Assembly (NCBI GenBank): GCA_964393615.1
Contig: CAYMUR010000101.1
Location: 1-17,256 of the forward strand
From: CAYMUR01 sp964393615
Lineage (GTDB): Bacteria > Planctomycetota > Planctomycetia > Pirellulales > Pirellulaceae
DNA length: 17,256 nucleotides
Direction of reading: 5' to 3'
Made by a program: the position numbers and the translations under genes. Below the pieces are notes generated by a model. That model searched no databases. It was not told the DNA's origin and saw only the letters and a list, made by a program, of their open reading frames with translations. Each line of letters opens with the position of its first letter. Position 1 is the stretch's first letter. Positions 1 through 7,158 of this stretch are shown one piece after another.

Positions 1-602
1 ATACCGCCCACGAGAAATTGTTGCAACGCAGGCGGTGGTTCGACCACCGGAGGCTGTGGGTGTTTCCAAAATCCTGTAAAGTGATAATGAGGCCCCCAAA
101 GATCATCTGGGTCGACCAGTTCCTTATTCATCGCAACGATTTCGAGAATCCTTCCGTGGTGGTCGACTAACTGGCTGGAGTATTTCGCCAAATTGGCAAT
201 ATCACTCGGTGGATCATAAATTAAAGATGTAGCGGGAACAATTTCACCGTTTCGTTTCCACACCGTTCGCAAATTATCAACCATGTAATCTGTTTTCGAA
301 ATGATCGTTTCGATACATTTACGGGAAGAGGATATCTGTGGTTGCACCCAGCGCTTGGCATAGGCCACCACCCGTGCACGTTTGTCACGGACAGACGATT
401 GCGACCGAAAGATCGCAATCAGTTCGTCTTGTGTTCCGTCACCAACTTGTACCCAATCAAGTCCCACATCTTGAACTCGCGTCGAATAAAACGACGAGGT
501 TCCCAACGTGATGTGATGGCCCCTGCGGTGTAATTCCTGGCCAAGCATCAGGAAAAGTTCCAGGTCGCCGCGAGTCCCCAGGACCAGCATAAATATCTGC
601 AC
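1..602 (-). CDS. MGT-type GT-B glycosyltransferase, N-terminal half (partial)
   Basis: The first ~200 codons of a glycosyltransferase whose C-terminal part lies beyond the left edge. The start is GTG at 602, preceded by an AGGGAGA ribosome site about 6 bases upstream. No in-frame stop occurs down to base 1. The N-terminus reads LVLGTRGDLELFLMLGQEL then HRRGHHITLGTS, the opening beta-alpha-beta signature of UDP-glucuronosyltransferase/sterol-glucosyltransferase-like (GT1/GT28, MGT) enzymes. At about residues 177-187 DLWGPHYHFTGFW matches the segment that ends the N-terminal acceptor domain in this family. The family transfers a sugar from a nucleotide sugar to a lipid or small-molecule acceptor; the donor-binding C-terminal domain is not visible, so donor and acceptor are unknown. 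It lies 36 bases after the phosphotransferase gene on the same strand, so co-transcription is likely. Family assignment is firm; substrate is unknown. Confidence 0.85.
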   Translation of the reverse strand, partial: MQIFMLVLGTRGDLELFLMLGQELHRRGHHITLGTSSFYSTRVQDVGLDWVQVGDGTQDELIAIFRSQSSVRDKRARVVAYAKRWVQPQISSSRKCIETIISKTDYMVDNLRTVWKRNGEIVPATSLIYDPPSDIANLAKYSSQLVDHHGRILEIVAMNKELVDPDDLWGPHYHFTGFWKHPQPPVVEPPPALQQFLVGG

Positions 603-638
603 GCTTTGTCTCCCTCACACCAAAATCCGCTAGACCAT

Positions 639-1571
639 CTAAGAATGAATATTGGAGTCCCACTTGCGACAGTAGACCCGATAAAGCGCAATGGTCCGCT
701 CAACCTTTTTTCGTTCCACAGCCGATTCCCAGGCCTCTGTTCCCTGGCGTTGCCAGGCACGCAGAAGCCCCACCACATGCGCCATCCTGACAGGAAGATA
801 TTGCAAATTATAGTCCTCTGGCAAACTGCGCACCGATGCGTAGCCTGTAAAAAAACAGCGTGTCAGTTCCATCGGACAATAGTAATCCAAATAGGCGTGC
901 GTGATCGCCAAATCAATCAGGGGGTTACCAGACCACGCCGATTCCCAGTCGACAACAGCCGTAATGTGTCCATTTCGCACAACGCACTGTACCGTGTGAT
1001 AATCACTGTGGCACAACGAAAACCCATCCGTCGATGGCATTTTGAGGGACTGGAACAAGGACACTTCTGCGGCACTTAAAAGGCCTTGTCCAACAAACCT
1101 GTCGGCTGCCTGATACAATTCGCACAAAAAACGATGAGGGTCCCGCGGTACGATACTGTCGTGCTGAATATCACCGGCAGAAGGAAACGTGATGGTATGA
1201 ATCGTCGCCAAAATGACTCCCATTTCAGTCAACAAACAACGGGAAAGGTCATCCGTCTTCAAACAGTGCATCACCGTCTGGTCCCCCGCGCTATCCATGA
1301 CAAAAAAAGGGGTTCCTGCCAGGGTACCTTCGCTGTCAACATGTTCAACAACCGGAACCGGTACGTCGTGCTGTCGCAGGAGATCGATGAGCGTGATTTC
1401 TTTGCGAACAGACCGACCCTCCTTGGCAATTTTGAGAATTTTACAGGTATCACCTAACCACAATCTAAACACCGGGTTATTAGACCGGGTGATCCGTTCG
1501 ACACGTGTTGGCATATCGTAATATGTAGTCGCCACATGTCGCGCAAGCAGAAGATCGTCAGCCGTGTTCAT
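639..1571 (-). CDS. APH/ChoK-fold phosphotransferase
   Basis: A 310-residue protein with the aminoglycoside phosphotransferase/choline kinase fold, a typical full length. Seen in order: an N-lobe Lys in CKILKIAKEG (residues 43-52) followed by RKE at 56-58; a hinge-like FFVMDSAG at 89-96; a Brenner-type catalytic loop LCHSDYHTVQCVV at 186-198 (His188, Asp190); and the metal-binding motif VVDWESAWSGNPLIDLA at 206-222 (Asp208). The family consensus HxDxxxxN carries Gln195 here instead of Asn, and DFG is DWE. Such proteins phosphorylate hydroxyls of sugars, aminoglycosides, choline or amino-acid-like molecules. Placed between a possible glycosyltransferase-like gene and a true glycosyltransferase, it most likely modifies a sugar or the glycosylated product of this cluster rather than conferring drug resistance; that is inference. 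The Asn-to-Gln change could lower activity. Confidence 0.82.
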   Translation of the reverse strand: MNTADDLLLARHVATTYYDMPTRVERITRSNNPVFRLWLGDTCKILKIAKEGRSVRKEITLIDLLRQHDVPVPVVEHVDSEGTLAGTPFFVMDSAGDQTVMHCLKTDDLSRCLLTEMGVILATIHTITFPSAGDIQHDSIVPRDPHRFLCELYQAADRFVGQGLLSAAEVSLFQSLKMPSTDGFSLCHSDYHTVQCVVRNGHITAVVDWESAWSGNPLIDLAITHAYLDYYCPMELTRCFFTGYASVRSLPEDYNLQYLPVRMAHVVGLLRAWQRQGTEAWESAVERKKVERTIALYRVYCRKWDSNIHS

Positions 1572-1683
1572 ACTGATAACGCCTTCATTCCCCGTGTAAA
1601 TGGGACAGTTATTTCATGAAAGATTCCGCAAATCAAAGCGAAGCGAAGCACGCGTTTACTAATTTCCTCCGGTTCTCAGCAGT

Positions 1684-2829
1684 TTAAAAAAACATTTTCA
1701 TCACTTCATCTGGCCCCGGAGATGATACAAAATTCTGATGCACGGGAATCTGGATTCCCTGCTCTTGTTTCGTCGCCAAATCGGCCAACCAGTTTGAATC
1801 GAGAACAACATCTTGGCCGAGTAATTCGATCTGGCAACCTGGATAGAAGTGCTTGCAACCCACTTCGAGGATATTCGCCATGGCATGCACCAAATGGCCC
1901 CGGTCAAATAAAAAGAACGGCAAACGATTGAGTACCCGTGCCACAATGGATGCAGAAAACATATTCCAATAGAACACATATTCCGCATCATTCAACAAAG
2001 CCATGAACGACACGTAGTCACAGGCCGATACGGCAACCAAATCACCTATCTCGTGGCATTCGGTCTCAATCGCATCCAGGCAAGACTGCGGGGCAATCAA
2101 CACTGGTTGGCGCCCAGCGTGATGGGTCTCTCGCAACCGGTCTACCAGACGTTGGTGCACACGCTGGTAACCACAAGCCCCTACCTGAAGACCATAGTCC
2201 TCCGGTGAAAGAATAAAAAGCCATTGATGTTTCTCATCACACAAATTCTGCCAGACAGGAAAATCTTGTAGACATGGTCGATCGGTCGTGGTAGTTGCAA
2301 CCATCCGCTGGTTGAAGAAGGACACCCATGGCATAGTTGTTGAAACACCACTGGATGCCAGATAAACATGCACTACATCTTGTAAGAGTGGGAGCAACCA
2401 CTCAAAGTGTTGCTGTAACAAAAGAGGGGCCGGATGTCGCGAATGAAAAGTGGCTGAGTCGATATTGGACAGAATTCCCAAGGAAGGATCGCTAGTAAAA
2501 AGTTTTATGCTTTGTTGGCGACAGTTGCTTACCAATGCTTTTAGGTCCTCAGCATCAAGCACCCGGTTAATGACATAGAGATAACCGGAAAACAAAAATA
2601 TGGCATCTGGACGTTCACGTTCGACCGTAGCCAAAATGTCGCAAGCATTCTCATAACGGTAGCTTGTGATCGGCAGTGAGGCGTGATTAAAGGCAAAAAG
2701 CCTGGGAGGCATCAGGATCACGGAATGAAAGTCCATGCCTTTCAAAAAATACATCGCATTGAATAGCTCTCCGAAATCGTTAGACAATACGAACAGAAGC
2801 TTCGGTTTGTCAGAATGAGGTCCCGCCAT
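1684..2829 (-). CDS. Unrecognised protein, possibly GT-B-like
   Basis: I do not recognise a named family. The frame stays open to a GTG at 3039 (451 residues), but the extra 70 residues are basic and low in hydrophobic pattern. The ATG at 2829 has an AGCAGG-like site just upstream and is followed directly by a beta strand (KPKLLFVLSNDFGELFNAMY), so I take 381 residues. The protein shows alternating hydrophobic strands and helices: an N-terminal half with IFLFSGYLYVINRVLDAEDL, and a C-terminal half with an ILSPEDYG strand, a QPVLIAPQS strand and NDAEYVFYWNMFSASIVARV then LPFFLFDRGHLVHAMA. The latter resembles the donor-binding face of GT-B enzymes (residue that 'sees' the sugar, then a Pro-rich strand and a Gly-His turn). 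No signal peptide. It lies 112 bases before the phosphotransferase gene on the same strand, probably the first gene of the cluster. Confidence 0.7.
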   Translation of the reverse strand: MAGPHSDKPKLLFVLSNDFGELFNAMYFLKGMDFHSVILMPPRLFAFNHASLPITSYRYENACDILATVERERPDAIFLFSGYLYVINRVLDAEDLKALVSNCRQQSIKLFTSDPSLGILSNIDSATFHSRHPAPLLLQQHFEWLLPLLQDVVHVYLASSGVSTTMPWVSFFNQRMVATTTTDRPCLQDFPVWQNLCDEKHQWLFILSPEDYGLQVGACGYQRVHQRLVDRLRETHHAGRQPVLIAPQSCLDAIETECHEIGDLVAVSACDYVSFMALLNDAEYVFYWNMFSASIVARVLNRLPFFLFDRGHLVHAMANILEVGCKHFYPGCQIELLGQDVVLDSNWLADLATKQEQGIQIPVHQNFVSSPGPDEVMKMFF

Positions 2830-3368
2830 CCGTTTACCTGCTAACCAATAACAGCCCTTTCCATGGCGTGTCAGCCTATTTTCACGCTCAGAGCTGAGTT
2901 TAGCGGAGACTTTTGCTACGGGCGAGGTCGGTATGGAAGACTTTTTAAATCGCCGCCACCGCAAGACGTGACATCCACAACACGACTTGGCTGGTAACCT
3001 TGCCAATTTCTCGTCAGCGGTCCGTCCAGCAATGGCCACCAGTGGTCTTTTCGATAGTGATTATGACGATGCCGTCCAGGATACTCTCGTCACTGGGCAA
3101 GCTAGATGGAATCAAATTTGCCGCCAGATCCTATTTCTCTGCACGATTTCATGGGGGATCTCTTTTGCACCCTGGGAGTTTTCTGCCTGGGAAGAAATTA
3201 ATCCGTGTGGGTAAACGTTGCAATTTTCTGGCCCCAGGAGAACCGAATATACTGGACCCAGCCCCCTCACACGTCAATTGGGCCCCAGCACTGAATGAGC
3301 AAGGGGTCGAACGTGAATGACTCGAGCTAAACTGGACCGTCCAGCGCAAACTGGGTTCCAGCTGCTGG
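2830..3368. other. Intergenic region, 539 bases
   Basis: Lies between the start of the unrecognised gene (2829) and the stop of the PEP-CTERM gene (3369), both minus strand. It should hold the PEP-CTERM transcript end and the promoter of the following cluster. Short inverted repeats are present: GGTCAA-AC-TTGACC at 3367-3380 straddling the PEP-CTERM stop, and CTGGAC-C-GTCCAG near 3332-3344. Neither is followed by a T-run on the minus strand, so I do not call a terminator. Overlapping plus-strand frames at 2987-3320 have no family resemblance and conflict with each other. No clear -35/-10 pair was found. Confidence 0.4.
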
Positions 3369-4571
3369 TCAAACTTGACCTTCGAGGAACTGCCATCGCT
3401 GCCGGGCCAAGACAACCAGTGCTGACATGATCAGCAATAGCCCTGCCGGTTCAGGAATGGAAGCGGCCGAGCCACCATAACCCATCGGTACAAAATTAGT
3501 GGCTAACAAATTAAAATCGGTGATGTCAACATCGTCATCACCATCGAAATTCCCCTGATCCCAAAAAGGACCATTCGTGGGATCCCCGTCACCCACAGGT
3601 GAGAAATTCGTCGCCAAAGCGTTAAAGTCCGTGATGTCCACGTCACGTTGTTGGGGCGAAACCTTGCCCAGGTCATCCGTATCTCCGTGAAGATACGATG
3701 TTGTGTGGCCATTGAAACTCGCAGCGGTCTCCAACCACACGTTGATATCCGCCGAATTAATCTGGTTGTCACCGTTCAAGTCAGCCGTGTTCCCTGACGC
3801 ACCGGAGACACCTGTCACCAGGTTGCCCTGGGAAAACATTTGATTGATATCCGCCACGTCACAAGCGGCGTCGGAGTTTAAATCACAGGGCGTTACCTTC
3901 AAAGTCCCCTGGTAGCCATCGTAGTTCGCTCCCGCTTGAGCGATTCGGGATCCGGTGAACTGATATGCGGTTCCTGACAACAAAGTATGTCCACCCCAAC
4001 TAAGTTCGGTTGAAAATGCACCAGATGTTTCGAGTGTGAGTAAGTCGACCGGATCACCACTATTAAAAATATTACTTCCGAATGCTGCAAACACCTGACC
4101 GCTGGTTAAATCCATCGACACACCTTCGGCGATCCCTGCGTTAAAGGGATTATTTCCGGGGTTGGTATTGGGCCAATCCACCATGTTGGGCGTCACCGAA
4201 ACCAAGTCATTTCCCGTTACCTCGACGGCAAGTTCAACTGCCAAGGATCCGCCCAAGCCCACATTGGTATCCACAAACAGACTTGGATCCGCTGCAACCT
4301 GAATGAGCCAGCCAAGGTTACCGTTGGATTGGATTCCCTGATCGGTGACCAACAGCGTCGGATTGGCAAAACCAGGGCTTAGTAGAAACAACCCCAGGAG
4401 AACCGCGACGGTCATGTGATAGAAAAACGCCCGCGATTCCACTTTCCGCACAGCGAATCTCAGCATGGTAAAAACACGTGATTCACAATCGTTCCGAAGA
4501 AAATCTGTGAAGCGGCATCTAGGTCGAAAATAGTCTCTTATTAAATTTTTGTGCGCCAACATCATTTTCAT
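3369..4571 (-). CDS. Secreted PEP-CTERM protein with dockerin-like calcium loops
   Basis: A 400-residue exported protein. A hydrophobic signal segment lies at about residues 53-69 (MTVAVLLGLFLLSPGFA), preceded by an unusually long charged N-region; ATGs at residues 36 and 53 are alternative starts but lack ribosome sites. Residues 70-225 form a beta-rich domain of unknown type, resembling cohesin-like folds only in strand pattern. Residues 228-360 hold Asp/Asn-rich EF-hand-like loops typical of dockerin type I: DLNSDAACDVADIN (230-243), DLNGDNQINSADIN (264-277), and two planctomycete-style copies ending VDITDFNALATNF (311-323) and VDITDFNLLATNF (348-360). The C-terminus has PEP at 373-375, a hydrophobic stretch, and Arg-rich ARQRW, the PEP-CTERM sorting signal recognised by exosortase in the inner membrane. 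A role at the cell surface or matrix is inferred. No exosortase gene is visible here. Confidence 0.85.
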   Translation of the reverse strand: MKMMLAHKNLIRDYFRPRCRFTDFLRNDCESRVFTMLRFAVRKVESRAFFYHMTVAVLLGLFLLSPGFANPTLLVTDQGIQSNGNLGWLIQVAADPSLFVDTNVGLGGSLAVELAVEVTGNDLVSVTPNMVDWPNTNPGNNPFNAGIAEGVSMDLTSGQVFAAFGSNIFNSGDPVDLLTLETSGAFSTELSWGGHTLLSGTAYQFTGSRIAQAGANYDGYQGTLKVTPCDLNSDAACDVADINQMFSQGNLVTGVSGASGNTADLNGDNQINSADINVWLETAASFNGHTTSYLHGDTDDLGKVSPQQRDVDITDFNALATNFSPVGDGDPTNGPFWDQGNFDGDDDVDITDFNLLATNFVPMGYGGSAASIPEPAGLLLIMSALVVLARQRWQFLEGQV

Positions 4572-5023
4572 TTACTTCTATTGTTCATTCAATTCCTACA
4601 TCATCAACGCCACGCTTAACAAAACCACTCTCTAATGGCTGGAACTGTCATGTTGTCAGTTGTTGGTATCTTTACGGAATATGCGTTTAATTCTACTATG
4701 GCTTGTCCTTCGAATCAACCAAATATGATCTCCATTTGTCAAACCGACTTGGTATTATTTCCATTTGACGGAAAACCTGACGCATTGCTCAGAAACAGAT
4801 GCATTACCTGTTAAGCATCAAATTGAATCGAGAAAGCAACTTGCACGAATAATCCTGAAAATGGCCGACCCTCGGAGCAAGAAAGCCTCTCAGCCAATGC
4901 CGACCAGACGATGTGAAGCCATGGGGTGATACCAAAACCATGTCTTCACCAGTGTCTCCCTAAACCTTCCAGGAATCAGCAACACCATTAAGACAACCAA
5001 TACAGCAATCAGTAGAGACCAAA
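4572..5023. other. Divergent intergenic region, 452 bases
   Basis: Separates the divergently transcribed PEP-CTERM and CnbZ-like genes, so it should hold promoters for both. I see no convincing consensus promoter. Two features are visible: an imperfect hairpin AACTGTCA-N3-TGTCAGTT around 4643-4661 (7 of 8 pairs), and a TCCATTTG motif occurring twice about 30 bases apart near 4730 and 4760. No coding potential was seen. Confidence 0.35.
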
Positions 5024-5782
5024 ATGATCATGACACTTCACAACAACTTACGTGGGGGATATCAGTACCTTCAGGGGATAGACCCATACTCCTCCGGAGT
5101 CGTGTCAGCAGATGGTTTTGAGATTATCCAAACAACGTTAGTCAAGCCACTGCCATGGCAGCTAGGGATCATGAGAACACGCCGTTATCTGGAGTCATTA
5201 GGAAGAGATCACTTTGCACTGTGTGGTATACAGTTGCGCTGCCCCCAACCACACAGTATGGCAGGTTTTATCGATTTCAATCGTGATTACCGTCAGCTGT
5301 TGGAATCATGGCAGATGATGGAAGGAAATGACAATCCTGTCGCTCGAACCAATGTTTCTCCGGTCATTGATCCACCTGGCGAAACGATGTTGTACGGATT
5401 CTCTTACACCGTTCCGACCACTATCGGTGGAAAGACGTTTGTGGTCGCCGGTGGCGGCGAACTCGTGGGCGCATTGGACGAAACACGCATCGTTCGAGTA
5501 GGTGAAACCAGCCAGGAGTCACTCACGGAAAAGGCCCGATGCGTTACTGGCCTCATGCGAGATCGCCTGCTGGGACTGGAAGTCGCCGAAGCCCAACTGT
5601 CACAGATCGATGTCTATACGGCGCATCCGCTGCAATCCCTTTTAGAACAAATCGTCATTTCAGACATATCTGCAGCAGCGCACCTGGGAGTTCACTGGTT
5701 TTATTCTCGGCCGCCGGTCGTTAATATCGAATTTGAAATGGACATGCGTGGTGTACGTCAGGAACTAGTCGTTGCATTATGA
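5024..5782 (+). CDS. CnbZ-like protein of the RidA/YjgF superfamily
   Basis: A 252-residue protein resembling the 2-amino-5-chloromuconate deaminase CnbZ group, whose C-terminal half is RidA/YjgF-like. Family-like landmarks in order: GGYQYLQGIDPYSSGVV (residues 11-27), an LESLGRDHFALCGIQLRCP segment, NPVARTNVSPVIDPP, FSYTVP, FVVAGGGEL, IVRVGETSQESLTEKAR, QIDVYTAHPL, and SRPPVVNIEFEMDMRGV close to the C-terminus. This similarity is recalled from the family, not computed. CnbZ hydrolyses an enamine/imine group during aminophenol breakdown; RidA relatives clear reactive enamines. No aromatic degradation genes are nearby, so the real substrate is unknown and a housekeeping deaminase role is equally likely. 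The ATG at 5024 has a weak GAG nine bases upstream. The gene appears monocistronic: a 485-base gap follows. Confidence 0.72.
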   Translation: MIMTLHNNLRGGYQYLQGIDPYSSGVVSADGFEIIQTTLVKPLPWQLGIMRTRRYLESLGRDHFALCGIQLRCPQPHSMAGFIDFNRDYRQLLESWQMMEGNDNPVARTNVSPVIDPPGETMLYGFSYTVPTTIGGKTFVVAGGGELVGALDETRIVRVGETSQESLTEKARCVTGLMRDRLLGLEVAEAQLSQIDVYTAHPLQSLLEQIVISDISAAAHLGVHWFYSRPPVVNIEFEMDMRGVRQELVVAL

Positions 5783-5804
5783 GGCAACCCATACGGTCAC
5801 CTGT

Positions 5805-5842
5805 CAATCTCAGATAAGACTGCCAATCCCAGATAAGACAGC
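5805..5842. repeat. 19-base tandem duplication
   Basis: Two adjacent copies of a 19-base unit, CAATCTCAGATAAGACTGC (5805-5823) and CAATCCCAGATAAGACAGC (5824-5842), differing at two positions. It lies about 22 bases after the CnbZ-like stop codon. The two units have a period just under two helical turns, which would suit a paired protein-binding site, or this is simply a replication-slippage duplication. No third copy was seen in the window. Confidence 0.8.
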
Positions 5843-6203
5843 GACTAGCTCCCATCGTTGACAGCATCTCTTGTGGCCGGTCCACATCGGCATGCAGCTG
5901 TGTGTGGTGAAACAAAGTTTTCGTTGGCCAGGGAGTATGAACAACAAACCAACTGGAAAGATTCATCCGCAAACACCCAGTCAGCTTCTTCCACATTCAG
6001 CGAGAGAAACTCACTGAACAAAGTTACACACGGTAACATTTTTGGGCGATTTTTTTGCGCCAAAATCAAACAATCAATCCCCGGATAAACTGCATTTCCC
6101 ACAAAATAATCATTCATTCGGTGGTAAACCTGGACAATTTAAGATTTTTTTCCCTTCCTTCTGATTAATGGCCTACGGTTTCCTAGGGTCAGAAGTGAAA
6201 TGA

Positions 6204-6241
6204 TGCTGCTCGCTATCTTTCCCCTTTGTATACAAGCAGCA
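6204..6241. promoter_or_regulatory. Inverted repeat with 10-base palindrome upstream of the REC gene
   Basis: TGCTGCT (6204-6210) and AGCAGCA (6235-6241) form a 7-base inverted repeat with a 24-base spacer. The right part of the spacer holds the perfect palindrome TTGTATACAA (6226-6235), whose TATACA could also serve as a -10 element. It sits 26 bases before the chosen ATG, a sensible position for an operator or core promoter of the response-regulator gene. The sequence is seen; the role is inferred. Confidence 0.4.
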
Positions 6242-6267
6242 AATCACACAAAGTTTAAGGTATGACC

Positions 6268-6642
6268 ATGGATATTAACGTTTTAGTGATCGACAACTCC
6301 GATGAAAACCGCACAAACCTGGTGACGATTCTTGAGCAAGCCGGCATCTCCAGCACGACTGTAACCGGTGACTTTGATACGGTTGTCAGTCAGTTCACCC
6401 AGGGACAGTATGACGCAGTATTGCTCGACTGGAACACTTCCATTCAAGACGACCGTAACCTCGTCCAAGAATTGCGTGAAACGGAACTGAACTCCCCCCT
6501 CTTTATCATCAGCACAGAAGCTGAAACGGAAACCGCACAGGAAACTCACGGGGACCAGGTAACGGAATACTGGACCGGCACGTTTGATGCTGAATGGCTA
6601 CAGGAAAAGTTTAACCTGCACTTGATTACCAGCACCAGCTAG
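6268..6642 (+). CDS. Stand-alone response-regulator receiver protein, degenerate active site
   Basis: A single REC domain with no output domain. Two ATGs compete: the one at 6262 is only one base after AAGG (6257-6260), while that at 6268 is seven bases after it, so I choose 6268 (124 residues). The fold pattern is clear: MDINVLVIDNSDENR at the first strand, YDAVLLDW with the expected phospho-acceptor Asp54, and SPLFIIST with Thr83. Two usual residues are altered: the paired acid before the acceptor is Asp9-Asn10 rather than Asp-Asp, and the Lys of the KPF motif is missing (YWTGTF at 101-106). Phosphorylation may therefore be weak or absent, giving a pseudo-receiver that binds a partner constitutively. 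The protein is very acidic. No histidine kinase is adjacent. It is a one-gene transcript with its own palindromic upstream element and a strong terminator. Confidence 0.82.
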   Translation: MDINVLVIDNSDENRTNLVTILEQAGISSTTVTGDFDTVVSQFTQGQYDAVLLDWNTSIQDDRNLVQELRETELNSPLFIISTEAETETAQETHGDQVTEYWTGTFDAEWLQEKFNLHLITSTS

Positions 6643-6667
6643 GTACCGGCCAAGCTGATTTCCATTG

Positions 6668-6707
6668 AAAACCACTTTCTGTCATAAAAACGGAAAGTGG
6701 TTTTTTT
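6668..6707 (+). terminator. Rho-independent terminator of the REC gene
   Basis: AAAACCACTTTC (6668-6679) pairs perfectly with GAAAGTGGTTTT (6693-6704). Three further pairs (one G-U) close the stem onto the 7-base loop CATAAAA, and the right arm runs into seven Ts (6701-6707). It starts 25 bases after the response-regulator stop codon. This is the clearest intrinsic terminator in the window. Confidence 0.93.
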
Positions 6708-7158
6708 GGTACTCTTAAAACATCATTCGAGCACCTTGATCAAACGTCGGTACAATTTTGATCTATTCCAGCTAAGGCTAGCCAGCCAGCCCCCCTCCCG
6801 GTAAGACAAATCTCAGGACGGGCCAGCCATGGAAACCTGAACCACAACCAGCACTACCTCCAGAACGACTGGAATGGTTCCATAGCCAGCCTTGTACAAC
6901 AAGCCAGATGTGTCCCAATCCAACACTGCTGACAGCTGTGGCAGGCTTCCATTTCTCTCTCTACCGGGTACAAAGACTGAGGATGGATGAATATAATTCA
7001 CGCAGGTCTGAAACATCCTGACTGGTTATGGCAGCAACGGCATGTTTTTCCAGTACCGTTGTTAGCACGACGACATTTTCCAGGCCACGGGCTTGGAACT
7101 ATTGATTGCTATAGGTAGCAACAGGCTTTCAGTAACAAATTGCTTTGGAATCCGATTG
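6708..7158. other. Intergenic region, 451 bases
   Basis: Between the terminator and the PQQ/LRR gene. It holds an inverted repeat GATCAAA (6738-6744) and TTTGATC (6757-6763) around a TACAAT (6751-6756); TTGATC (6736-6741) is only nine bases from that TACAAT, too close for a standard -35/-10 pair. A C-rich stretch follows near 6786-6798. No credible gene on either strand. Confidence 0.35.

Larger units (their letters stand above)
5783..6267. other. Intergenic region, 485 bases
   Basis: Contains a 19-base tandem duplication (5805-5842) and a palindromic element just before the response-regulator gene (6204-6241). A minus-strand frame 6117-5845 (90 codons, ATG start, weak CCAGG upstream) reads fairly protein-like at its N-terminus (MNDYFVGNAVYPGIDCLILA) but ends in a Cys/Arg-rich stretch and matches no family I know. 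I leave it as a possible small gene only, not a call. Confidence 0.35.

Noticed and set aside
606..1457. Plus-strand open frames (606-1079, 1086-1457)
   Set aside because: They lie antisense to the phosphotransferase, whose motifs are clear; their translations are basic and low-complexity with no family pattern.
2830..3039. GTG start at 3039 extending the unrecognised protein by 70 residues
   Set aside because: The extension is Arg/Lys/Cys-rich without fold pattern and lacks a ribosome site, while ATG 2829 has one and begins a beta strand.
5845..6117. Minus-strand 90-codon frame between the CnbZ-like and REC genes
   Set aside because: Partly plausible, but no family match, weak ribosome site and an overlapping plus-strand frame of similar size; not supported enough to call.
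6736..6756. TTGATC…TACAAT as a promoter
   Set aside because: Spacing is nine bases instead of about seventeen.
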